Shown one piece after another: positions 11,467-23,664 of a stretch of DNA of 64,000 bases. Below the pieces are notes generated by a model. The model worked only from the letters and a program-made list of their open reading frames with translations, searched no databases and was not told the origin of the DNA. Made by a program: the position numbers and the translations under genes. The stretch lies in NCBI RefSeq assembly GCF_052857255.1, contig NC_135502.1, positions 153,705,868-153,769,867 of the forward strand, given 5' to 3'. Each line of letters opens with the position of its first letter. Within the stretch, counting starts at the first letter, position 1. The DNA is from Amblyomma americanum. Its lineage: Eukaryota > Arthropoda > Arachnida > Ixodida > Ixodidae.

Positions 11467-12876
11467 AAGCACCTCACCGGTTCGTATTATGTGGGCACGA
11501 TGGACGCGGACTGGCAATGACGCCTACGAGGACCTTGTTCTGCGTTCTGCAGGGCATTTTCCAGATCGGCGCATCTACAGCAACGAGCGGCTACCCGTGC
11601 GGGGATAGAAGCGATATCGTCGGACTTTATACACTTTGTCCGGAACACCCTGTTGACCAGATGACAACATTGTTATTTTCTGGCGACCTGACTCTTCTAG
11701 CGACAATACCTGGAAGTCGCGGTGGGACGTCACCTGAGAGCACCACTATAAAAGAAGCACCTCACCGGTTCGTATTATGTGGGCACGATGGACGCGGACT
11801 GGCAATGACGCCTTCGAGGACCTTGTTCTGCGTTCTGCAGGGCATTTTCCAGATCGGCGCATCTACAGCAACGAATGGCTACACGTGCGGGGATAGAAGC
11901 GATATCGTTGGAGTTTATACACTTCGTCCGGATCACCGTGTTGACCAGATGACAACATTGTTATTTTCTCGGGACCTGGCTCTTCTAGCGACACCACCTG
12001 GTAGTCACGGTGTGACGTTACCTGAGACCACCAATATATAAGAAGCACCTCATCGGTTCGTATTCTGTGGGCACGATGGACGCGGACTGGCATTGACGCC
12101 TACTAGGACCTTGTTCTGCGTTCTGCAGGGCATTTTCCAGATCGGCGCATCTACAGCAACGAGCGGCTACACGTGCGGGGATAGAAGCGATATCGTCGGT
12201 GTTTATACACTTCGTCCGGATCCCTCTGTTGACCAGATGACAACATTGTTATTTTCTCGGGACCTGGCTCTTCTAGCGACACCACCTGATAGTCACGGTG
12301 TGACGTTACTTGAGACCACCAATATATAAGAAGCACCTCATCGGTTCGTATTCTGTGGGCACGATGGACGCGGGCTGCCAATGACGCTAACGAGGACCTT
12401 GTTCTGAGTTATGCAGGGCATTTTCCAGATCGGCGCATCTACAGCAACGAGTGCCTACACGTTCGGGGATAGAAGCGATATCGTCGGCGTTTATCAACTT
12501 CTTCCGGATTACACTGTTGACCAGATGACAGCACGGTTATTTTCTGGCGACCTGGCTCTTCTAGCGACACCACCTGGTAGTCGCGGTGTGACGTCACCTG
12601 AGACCACCAATATACAAGAAGCACCTCACCGGTTCGTATTCTGTGGGCACGATGGACGCGGACTGGCAATAACGCTAACAAGGACCTTGTTCTGCGTTCT
12701 GCAGGGCATTTTCCTGATCGGCGCATCTACAGCAACGAGCGCCTACATGTGCGGGGATAGAAGCGATATCGTCGGAGTATATACACTTCGTCCGGATCAC
12801 ACTGTTGACCAGATGACAACATTGTTATTTTCTCGGGACCTCCCTCTTCTAGCGACACCACCTGGTAGTCGCGGTG

Positions 12877-12906
12877 TGACGTCATCTGAGACCACCAATA
12901 TATAAG
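12877..12906 (+). promoter_or_regulatory. CRE plus TATATAAG pair in a third unit type
   Basis: TGACGTCA (12877-12884) and TATATAAG (12899-12906), which also fits TATAWAAR, are 14 bp apart. The commoner allele at this place is TATACAAG, which is a poor TATA box, so this unit type gained the TATA match through one base change. Some relatives (for example near 10285-10311) keep TATATAAG but have a damaged CRE (GACGTTAC). Confidence 0.4.
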
Positions 12907-15900
12907 AAGCACCTCATCGGTTCGTATTCTGTGGGTACGATGGACGCGGACTGGCAATGACGCTAACGAGGACAGTGTTCTGCGTTATGCAGGGCATTTT
13001 TCAGATCGGCGCATCTACAGCAACGAGCGCCTACACGTGCTGGGATAGAAGCGATATCGTCGGCGTTTATCAACTTCGTCCGGATTACACTGTTGACCAG
13101 ATGACAGCATTGTTATATTCTCGGGACCTGGCTCTTCTAGCGACACCACCTGGTAGTCGCGATGTGCCGCCACCCAAGAACACCACTATAAAAGAAGCAC
13201 CTCACCGGTTCGTATTATGTGGGCACGATGGACGCGGACTGGCAATGACGCCTACGAGGACCTTGTTCTGCGTTCTGCAGGACATTTTCCAGATCACCGC
13301 ATCTACAGCAACGATCGTCTACACGTGCGGGGATAGAAGCGATATCGTCTGCGTTTATCAACTTCGTCCGGATTACACTTTTGACCAGATGACAGCATTG
13401 TTGTATTCTCGGGACCTGGCTCTTCTAGCGACACTACCTGGTAGTCACGGTGTGACGTCACCTGAGACGACCAATATACAAGAAGCACCTCACCGGTTCG
13501 TATTCTGTGGGCACGATGGACGCGGACTGGCAATGACGCTATCGAGGACCTTATTCTGCGTTATGCAGGGCATTTTCCAGATCGGCGCATCTACAGCAAC
13601 GAGCACCTACACGTGCGGGGATAGAAGCGATATCGTCGGCGTTTAGCAACTTAGTCCGGATTACACTGTTGACCAGATGACAGCATTGTTATATTCTCGG
13701 GACCTGGCTCTTCTAGCGACACCACCTGGTAGTCGCGGTGTGACGTCACCTGAGACCTCCAATATACAAGAAGCACCTCACCGGTTCGTATTCTGTAGGC
13801 ACGATGGCCGCGGACTGGCAATGACGCCTACGAGGACATTGTTCTGTGTTCTGCAGGGCAATTTCCTGCTCGGCGCATCTACAGCAACGAGCGCCTACAC
13901 GTGCGGGGATAGAAGCGATATCGTCGGCGTTATCAACTTCTTCCGGATTAAACTGTTGACCACATGACAGCATGGTTATTTTCTGGCGACCTGACGCTTC
14001 TAGCGACAATACCTTGAAGTCGAGGTGTGACGTCACCTGAGAGCACCACTATAAAAGAAGCACCTCACCGGTTCGTATTCTGTGGGCGCGATGGACGCGG
14101 ACTGGCAATAACGCTAAAGAGGACCTTGTTCTGCGTTCTTCAGGGCATTTTCCAGATCGGCGTATCTACAGCAACGAGCGCCTACACGTGCGGGGATAGA
14201 AGCGATATCGTCGGCGTTTATCATATTCGTCCGGATTACACTGTTGTCCACATGACAGCATGGTTATTTTCTGGTGACCTGGCTCTTCTAGCGACACCAC
14301 TTGGTAGTGGCGATGTGAGGTCACCCAAGAACACCACTATAAAAGAAGCACTTCACCGGTTCGTATTATGTGGGCACGATGGACGCGGACTGGCAATGAC
14401 GCCTACGAGGACCTTGTTCTGTGTTCTGCAGAACATTTTCCAGATCGGCGCATCTACAGCAACGAGCGGCTACACGTGCGGGGATAGAAGCGATATCGTT
14501 GGCGTTTATCAACTTCGTCCGGATTACACTGTTGACCAGATGACAGCATGGTTATTTTCTGGCGACCTGACTCTTCTAGCGACAATACCTGGAAGTCGCG
14601 GTGTGACGTCACCTGAGCGCACCACTATAAAAGAAGCACCTCACCGTTTCGTATTCTGTGGGCACGATGGACGCGGACTGGCAATGACGCCTACGAGAAC
14701 CTTTTTCTGCGTTCTGCAGGGCATTTTACAGATCGGCGTATCTACAGCAACGAGCGCCTAAATGTGCGGGGATAGAAGCGATATCGTCGCCGTTTATCAA
14801 CTTCGTCCGGATTACACTGTTGACCACATGACAGCATGGTTATTTTCTGGCGACCTGGCTCTTCTAGCGAAACCACCTGGTAGTCGCGGTGTGACGTCAA
14901 GTGAGACCACCAATATACAAGAAGCACCTCACCGGTTCGTATTCTGTGGGCACGATGGACGCGGACTGGCAATGACGCTATCGAGGACCTTATTCTGCGT
15001 TATGCAGGGCATTTTCCAGATCGGCGCATCTACAGCAACGAGCACCTACACGTGCGGGGATAGAAGCGATATCGTCGGCGTTTAGCAACTTAGTCCGGAT
15101 TACACTGTTGACCAGATGACAGCATTGTTATATTCTCGGGACCTGGCTCTTCTAGCGACACCACCTGGTAGTCGCGGTGTGACGTCACCTGAGACCTCCA
15201 ATATACAAGAAGCACCTCACCGGTTCGTAATCTGTAGGCACGATGGACGCGGACTGGCAATGACGCCTACGAGGACCTTGTTCTGCGTTCTGCAGGGCAA
15301 TTTCCTGCTCGGCGCATCTTGAGCAACGAGCGCCTACACGTGCGGGGATAGAAGCGATATCGTCGGCGTTATCAACTTCGTCCGGATTACACTGTTGACC
15401 ACATGACAGCATGGTTATTTTCTGGCGACCTGACTCTTCTAGCGACAATACCTTGAAGTCGCGGTGTGACGTCACCTGAGAGCACCACTATAAAAGAAGC
15501 ACCTCACCGGTTCGTATTCTTTGGGCACGATGAACGCGGACTGGCAATAACGCTAAAGAGGACCTTGTTCTGCGTTCTTCAGGGCATTTTCCAGATCGGC
15601 GTATCTACAGCAACGAGCGCCTACACGTGCGGGGATAGAAGCGATATCGTCGGCGTTTATCATATTCGTCCGGATTAGACTGTTGTCCACATGACAGCAT
15701 GGTTATTTTCTGGTGACCTGGCTCTTCTAGCGACACCACTTGGTAGTCGCAATGTGACGTCACCCAAGAACACCACTATAAAAGAAGCACCTCACCGGTT
15801 CGTGTTCTGTAGGCACGATGGACGCGGACTGGCAATGACGCCTACGAGGACCTTGTTCTGTGTTCTGCAGGGCAATTTCTTGCTCGGCGCATCTACAGCA

Positions 15901-17129
15901 ACGAGCGCCTACACGTGCGGGGATAGAAGCGATATCGTCGGCGTTATCAACTTCGTCCGGATTACACTGTTGACCACATGACAGCATGGTTATTTTCTGG
16001 CGACCTGACGCTTCTAGCGACAATACCTTGAAGTCGCGGTGTGACGTCACCTGAGTGCACCACTATAAAAGAAGCACCTAACCGGTTCATATTCTGTGGG
16101 CGCGATGGACGCGGACTGGCAATAACGCTAAAGAGGACCTTGTTCTGCGTTCTTCAGGGCATTTTCCGGATCAGCGTATCTACAGCAACGAGCGCCTACA
16201 CGTGCGGGGATAGAAGCGATATCGTCGGCGTTTATCATATTCGTCCGGATTACACTGTTGTCCACATGACAGCATGGTTATTTTCTGGTGACCTGGCTCT
16301 TCTAGCGACACGACTTGGTAGTCGCGATGTGAGGTCACCCAAGAACACCACTATAAAAGAAGCACTTCACCGGTTCGTATTATGTGGGCACGATGGACGC
16401 GGACTGGCAATGACGCCTACGAGGACCTTGTTCTGTGTTCTGCAGAACATTTTCCAGATCGGCGCATCTACAGCAACGAGCGGCTACACGTGCGGGGATA
16501 GAAGCGATATCGTTGGCGTTTATCAACTTCGTCCGGATTACACTGTTGACCAGATGACAGCATGGTTATTTTCTGGCGACCTGACTCTTCTAGCGACAAT
16601 ACCTGGAAGTCGCGGTGTGACGTCACCTGAGCGCACCACTATAAAAGAAGGACCTCACCGTTTCGTATTCTGTGGGCACGATGGACGCGGTCTGGCAATG
16701 ACGCCTACGAGAACCTTTTTCTGCGTTCTGCAGGGCATTTTCCAGATCGGCGTATCTACAGCAACGAGCGCCTAAATGTGCGGGGATAGAAGCGATATCG
16801 TCGCCGTTTATCAACTTCGTCCGGATTACACTGTTGACCACATGACAGCATGGTTATTTTCTGGCGACCTGGCTCTTCAAGCGAAACCACCTGGTAGTCG
16901 CGGTGTGAAGTCAAGTGAGACCACCAATATACAAGAAGCACCTCACCGGTTCGTATTCTGTGGGCACGATGGACGCGGACTGGCAATGACGCTATCGAGG
17001 ACCTTATTCTGCGTTATGCAGGGCATTCTCCAGATCGGCGCATCTACAGCAACGAGCACCTACACGTGCGGGGATAGAAGCGATATCGTCGGCGTTTAGC
17101 AACTTAGTCCGGATTACACTGTTGACCAG

Positions 17130-18086
17130 ATGACAGCATTGTTATATTCTCGGGACCTGGCTCTTCTAGCGACACCACCTGGTAGTCGCGGTGTGACGTC
17201 ACCTGAGACCTCCAATATACAAGAAGCACCTCACCGGTTCGTAATCTGTAGGCACGATGGACGCGGACTGTCAATGACGCCTACGAGGACCTTGTTCTGC
17301 GTTCTGCAGGGCAATTTCCTGCTCGGCGCATCTACAGCAACGAGTGCCTACACGTTCGGGGATAGAAGCGATATCGTCGGCGTTTATCAACTTCTTCCGG
17401 ATTACACTGTTGACCAGATGACAGCATTGTTATATTCTCGGGACCTGGCTCTTCTAGCGACACTACCTGGTAGTCACGGTGTGACGTCACCTGAGACCAC
17501 CAATACACAAGAAGCACCTCACCGGTTCGTATTCTGTGGGCACGATGGACGCGGACTGGCAATAACCCTAACAAGGACCTTGTTCTGCGTTCTGCAGGGC
17601 ATTTTCCAGATCGGCGCATCTACAGCAACGAGCGGCTACCCGTGCGGGGATAGAAGCGATATCGTCGGACTTTATACACTTTGTCCGGAACACCCTGTTG
17701 ACCAGATGACAACATTGTTATTTTCTGGCGACCTGACTCTTCTAGCGACAATACCTGGAAGTCGCGGTGGGACGTCACCTGAGAGCACCACTATAAAAGA
17801 AGCACCTCACCGGTTCGTATTATGTGGGCACGATGGACGCGGACTGGCAATGACGCCTTCGAGGACCTTGTTCTGCGTTCTGCAGGGCATTTTCCAGATC
17901 GGCGCATCTACAGCAACGAGTGGCTACACGTGCGGGGATAGAAGCGATATCGTCGGAGTTTATACACTTCGTCCGGATCACCGTGTTGACCAGATGACAA
18001 CATTGTTATTTTCTCGGGACCTGGCTCTTCTAGCGACACCACCTGGTAGTCACGGTGTGACGTTACCTGAGACCACCAATATATAA
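17130..18086 (+). other. Open frame of 318 codons, probably not a gene
   Basis: It spans the junction between higher-order block A copies 1 and 2, and so depends on a recent rearrangement. It ends with the TATATAAG stop allele. No domain is recognisable. Confidence 0.78.
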
Positions 18087-21000
18087 GAAGCACCTCATCG
18101 GTTCGTATTCTGTGGGCACGATGGACGCGGACTGGCATTGACGCCTACTAGGACCTTGTTCTGCGTTCTGCAGGGCATTTTCCAGATCGGCGCATCTACA
18201 GCAACGAGCGGCTACACGTGCGGGGATAGAAGCGATATCGTCGGTGTTTATACACTTCGTCCGGATCCCCCTGTTGACCAGATGACAACATTGTTATTTT
18301 GTCGGGACCTGGCTCTTCTAGCGACACCACCTGATAGTCACGGTGTGACGTTACTTGAGACCACCAATATATAAGAAGCACCTCATCGGTTCGTATTCTG
18401 TGGGCACGATGGACGCGGACTGCCAATGACGCTAACGAGGACCTTGTTCTGAGTTATGCAGGGCATTTTCCAGATCGGCGCATCTACAGCAACGAGTGCC
18501 TACACGTTCGGGGATAGAAGCGATATCGTCGGCGTTTATCAACTTCTTCCGGATTACACTGTTGACCAGATGACAGCATTGTTGTATTCTCGGGACATGG
18601 CTCTTCTAGCGACACTGCCTTGTAGTCGCGGTGTGACGTCAACTGAGACCACCAATATACAAGAAGCGCCTCACCGGTTCGTATTCTGTGGGCACGATGG
18701 ACGCGGACTGGCAATAACGCTAACGAGGACCTTGTTCTGCGTTCTGCAGAGCATTTTCCAGATCGGCGTATCTACAGCAACGAGCGCCTACATATGCGGG
18801 GATAGAAGCGATATTGTCGGTGTTTATCAACTTCGTCCGGATTACACTGTTGACCACATGACAGCATGGTTATTTTTTGGCGACCTGGCTCTTCTAGCGA
18901 CACCACCTGGTAGTCGCGGTGTGACGTCATCTGAGACCACCAATATATAAGAAGCACCTCATCGGTTCGTATTCTGTGGGTACGATGGACGCGGACTGGC
19001 AATGACGCTAACGAGGACATTGTTCTGCGTTATGCAGGGCATTTTTCAGATCGGCGCATCTACAGCAACGAGCGCCTACACGTGCTGGGATAGAAGCGAT
19101 ATCGTCGGCGTTTATCAACTTCGTCCGGATTACACTGTTGACCAGATGACAGCATTGTTATATTCTCGGGACCTGGCTCTTCTAGCGACACCACCTGGTA
19201 GTCGCGATGTGCCGCCACCCAAGAACACCACTATAAAAGAAGCACCTCACCGGTTCGTATTATGTGGGCACGATGGACGCGGACTGGCAATGACGCATAC
19301 GAGGACCTTGTTCTGCGTTCTGCAGGACATTTTCCAGATCACCGCATCTACAGCAACGATCGTCTACACGTGCGGGGATAGAAGCGATATCGTCTGCGTT
19401 TATCAACTTCGTCCGGATTACACTTTTGACCAGATGACAGCATTGTTGTATTCTCGGGACCTGGCTCTTCTAGCGACACTACCTGGTAGTCACGGTGTGA
19501 CGTCACCTGAGACGACCAATATACAAGAAGCACCTCACCGGTTCGTATTCTGTGGGCACGATGGACGCGGACTGGCAATAACGCTAACAAGGACCTTGTT
19601 CTGCGTTCTGCAGGGCATTTTCCTGATCGGCGCATCTACAGCAACGAGCGCCTACATGTGCGGGGATAGAAGCGATATCGTCGGAGTATATACACTTCGT
19701 CCGGATCACACTGTTGACCAGATGACAACATTGTTATTTTCTCGGGACCTCCCTCTTCTAGCGACACCACCTGGTAGTCGCGGTGTGACGTCATCTGAGA
19801 CCACCAATATATAAGAAGCACCTCATCGGTTCGTATTCTGTGGGTACGATGGACGCGGACTGGCAATGACGCTAACGAGGACATTGTTCTGCGTTATGCA
19901 GGGCATTTTTCAGATCGGCGCATCTACAGCAACGAGCGCCTACACGTGCTGGGATAGAAGCGATATCGTCGGTGTTTATCACTTCGTCCGGATTACACTG
20001 TTGACCAGATGACAGCATTGTTATATTCTCGGGACCTGGCTTTTCTAGCGACACCACCTGGTAGTCGCGATGTGCCGTCACCCAAGAACACCACAATAAA
20101 AGAAGCACCTCACCGGTTCGTATTCTGTGGGCACGATGGACGCGGACTGGCAATGACGCTATCGAGGACCTTATTCTGCGTTATGCAGGGCATTTTCCAG
20201 ATCGGCGCATCTACAGCAAGGAGCACCTACACGTGCGGGGATAGAAGCGATATCGTCGGCGTTTAGCAACTTAGTCCGGATTACACTGTTGACCAGATGA
20301 CAGCATTGTTATATTCTCGGGACCTGGCTCTTCTAGCGACACCACCTGGTAGTCGCGGTGTGACGTCACCTGAGACCTCCAATATACAAGAAGCACCTCA
20401 CCGGTTCGTATTCTGTAGGCACGATGGCCGCGGACTGGCAATGACGCCTACGAGGACATTGTTCTGTGTTCTGCAGGGCAATTTCCTGCTCGGCGCATCT
20501 ACAGCAACGAGCGCCTACACGTGCGGGGATAGAAGCGATATCGTCGGCGTTTATCATATTCGTCCGGATTACACTGTTGTCCACATGACAGCATGGTTAT
20601 TTTCTGGTGACCTGGCTCTTCTAGCGACACCACTTGGTAGTCGCGATGTGAGGTCACCCAAGAACACCACTATAAAAGAAGCACTTCACCGGTTCGTATT
20701 ATGTGGGCACGATGGACGCGGACTGGCAATGACGCCTACGAGGACCTTGTTCTGTGTTCTGCAGAACATTTTCCAGATCGGCGCATCTACAGCAACGAGC
20801 GGCTACACGTGCGGGGATAGAAGCGATATCGTTGGCGTTTATCAACTTCGTCCGGATTACACTGTTGACCAGATGACAGCATGGTTATTTTCTGGCGACC
20901 TGACTCTTCTAGCGACAATACCTGGAAGTCGCGGTGTGACGTCACCTGAGCGCACCACTATAAAAGAAGCACCTCACCGTTTCGTATTCTGTGGGCACGA

Positions 21001-23664
21001 TGGACGCGGACTGGCAATGACGCCTACGAGAACCTTTTTCTGCGTTCTGCAGGGCATTTTACAGATCGGCGTATCTACAGCAACGAGCGCCTAAATGTGC
21101 GGGGATAGAAGCGATATCGTCGCCGTTTATCAACTTCGTCCGGATTACACTGTTGACCACATGACAGCATGGTTATTTTCTGGCGACCTGGCTCTTCTAG
21201 CGAAACCACCTGGTAGTCGCGGTGTGACGTCAAGTGAGACCACCAATATACAAGAAGCACCTCACCGGTTCGTATTCTGTGGGCACGATGGACGCAGACT
21301 GGCAATGACGCTATCGAGGACCTTATTCTGCGTTATGCAGGGCATTTTCCAGATCGGCGCATCTACAGCAACGAGCACCTACACGTGCGGGGATAGAAGC
21401 GATATCGTCGGCGTTTAGCAACTTAGTCCGGATTACACTGTTGACCAGATGACAGCATTGTTATATTCTCGGGACCTGGCTCTTCTAGCGACACCACCTG
21501 GTAGTCGCGGTGTGACGTCACCTGAGACCTCCAATATACAAGAAGCACCTCACCGGTTCGTAATCTGTAGGCACGATGAACGCGGACTGGCAATGACGCC
21601 TACGAGGACCTTGTTCTGCGTTCTGCAGGGCAATTTCCTGCTCGGCGCATCTTGAGCAACGAGCGCCTACACGTGCGGGGATAGAAGCGATATCGTCGGC
21701 GTTATCAACTTCGTCCGAATTACACTGTTGACCACATGACAGCATGGTTATTTTCTGGCGACCTGACTCTTCTAGCGACAATACCTTGAAGTCGCGGTGT
21801 GACGTCACCTGAGAGCACCACTATAAAAGAAGCACCTCACCGGTTCGTATTCTTTGGGCACGATGAACGCGGACTGGCAATAACGCTAAAGAGGACCTTG
21901 TTCTGCGTTCTTCAGGGCATTTTCCAGATCGGCGTATCTACAGCAACGAGCGCCTACACGTGCGGGGATAGAAGCGATATCGTCGGCGTTTATCATATTC
22001 GTCCGGATTAGACTGTTGTCCACATGACAGCATGGTTATTTTCTGGTGACCTGGCTCTTCTAGCGACACCACTTGGTAGTCGCAATGTGACGTCACCCAA
22101 GAACACCACTATAAAAGAAGCACCTCACCGGTTCGTGTTCTGTAGGCACGATGGACGCGGACTGGCAATGACGCCTACGAGGACCTTGTTCTGTGTTCTG
22201 CAGGGCAATTTCTTGCTCGGCGCATCTACAGCAACGAGCGCCTACACGTGCGGGGATAGAAGCGATATCGTCGGCGTTATCAACTTCGTCCGGATTACAC
22301 TGTTGACCACATGACAGCATGGTTATTTTCTGGCGACCTGACGCTTCTAGCGACAATACCCTGAAGTCGCGGTGTGACGTCACCTGAGTGCACCACTATA
22401 AAAGAAGCACCTAACCGGTTCATATTCTGTGGGCGCGATGGACGCGGACTGGCAATAACGCTAAAGAGGACCTTGTGCTGCGTTCTTCAGGGCATTTTCC
22501 AGATCAGCGTATCTACAGCAACGAGCGCCTACACGTGCGGGGATAGAAGCGATATCGTCGGCGTTTATCATATTCGTCCGGATTACACTGTTGTCCACAT
22601 GACAGATGGTTATTTTCTGGTGACCTGGCTCTTCTAGCGACACGACTTGGTAGTCGCGATGTGAGGTCACCCAAGAACACCACTATAAAAGAAGCACTTC
22701 ACCGGTTCGTATTATGTGGGCACGATGGACGCGGACTGGCAATGACGCCTACGAGGACCTTGTTCTGTGTTCTGCAGAACATTTTCCAGATCGGCGCATC
22801 TACAGCAACGAGCGGCTACACGTGCGGGGATAGAAGCGATATCGTTGGCGTTTATCAACTTCGTCCGGATTACACTGTTGACCAGATGACAGCATGGTTA
22901 TTTTCTGGCGACCTGACTCTTCTAGCGACAATACCTGGAAGTCGCGGTGTGACGTCACCTGAGCGCACCACTATAAAAGAAGGACCTCACCGTTTCGTAT
23001 TCTGTGGGCACGATGGACGCGGACTGGCAATGACGCCTACGAGAACCTTTTTCTGCGTTCTGCAGGGCATTTTCCAGATCGGCGTATCTACAGCAACGAG
23101 CGCCTAAATGTGCGGGGATAGAAGCGATATCGTCGCCGTTTATCAACTTCGTCCGGATTACACTGTTGACCACATGACAGCATGGTTATTTTCTGGCGAC
23201 CTGGCTCTTCAAGCGAAACCACCTGGTAGTCGCGGTGTGAAGTCAAGTGAGACCACCAATATACAAGAAGCACCTCACCGGTTCGTATTCTGTGGGCACG
23301 ATGGACGCGGACTGGCAATGACGCTATCGAGGACCTTATTCTGCGTTATGCAGGGCATTCTCCAGATCGGCGCATCTACAGCAACGAGCACCTACACGTG
23401 CGGGGATAGAAGCGATATCGTCGGCGTTTAGCAACTTAGTCCGGATTACACTGTTGACCAGATGACAGCATTGTTATATTCTCGGGACCTGGCTCTTCTA
23501 GCGACACCACCTGGTAGTCGCGGTGTGACGTCACCTGAGACCTCCAATATACAAGAAGCACCTCACCGGTTCGTAATCTGTAGGCACGATGGACGCGGAC
23601 TGTCAATGACGCCTACGAGGACCTTGTTCTGCGTTCTGCAGGGCAATTTCCTGCTCGGCGCATC
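17323..23664. repeat. Higher-order block A, copy 2 (22 units, 6.3 kb)
   Basis: Second tandem copy of the preceding block. Relative to copy 1 it lacks two units near 17.6 kb, has a local 3-unit duplication (19098 repeated at 19962, offset 864 bp), lacks one unit near 20.7 kb, and has two private 1-bp deletions, near 19980 and near 22605. It ends near 23664, where copy 1 continues into copy 2 but this copy continues into a different unit type. Confidence 0.85.

Larger units (their letters stand above)
6141..13917. repeat. 27 consecutive units of exactly 288 bp
   Basis: From the anchor at 6141 to the anchor at 13917 every interval is 288 bp (27 x 288 = 7776). Base substitutions between neighbouring units are plentiful here, yet there is not a single net indel. 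Several short-range duplications lie inside, offset by 4 units (1152 bp) or 6 units (1728 bp). These show recent in-register amplification, which would spread full-length units and account for the uniform length. Confidence 0.93.
10702..17322. repeat. Higher-order block A, copy 1 (23 units, 6.6 kb)
   Basis: This block starts at the TCGGCGCATCT segment at 10702 and is followed directly by a second copy starting at the same phase at 17323. Matching anchors are 10749/17370 (offset 6621), 11613/17658 to 13341/19386 (offset 6045), 13629/20249 and 13917/20537 (offset 6620), 14492/20825 to 16218/22551 (offset 6333), and 16506/22838 to 17082/23414 (offset 6332). The offset moves only by whole units, apart from single-base private deletions (near 19980 and 22605), so copies differ by whole-unit gains and losses. 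Corresponding units are much more alike than neighbouring units. Confidence 0.85.
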
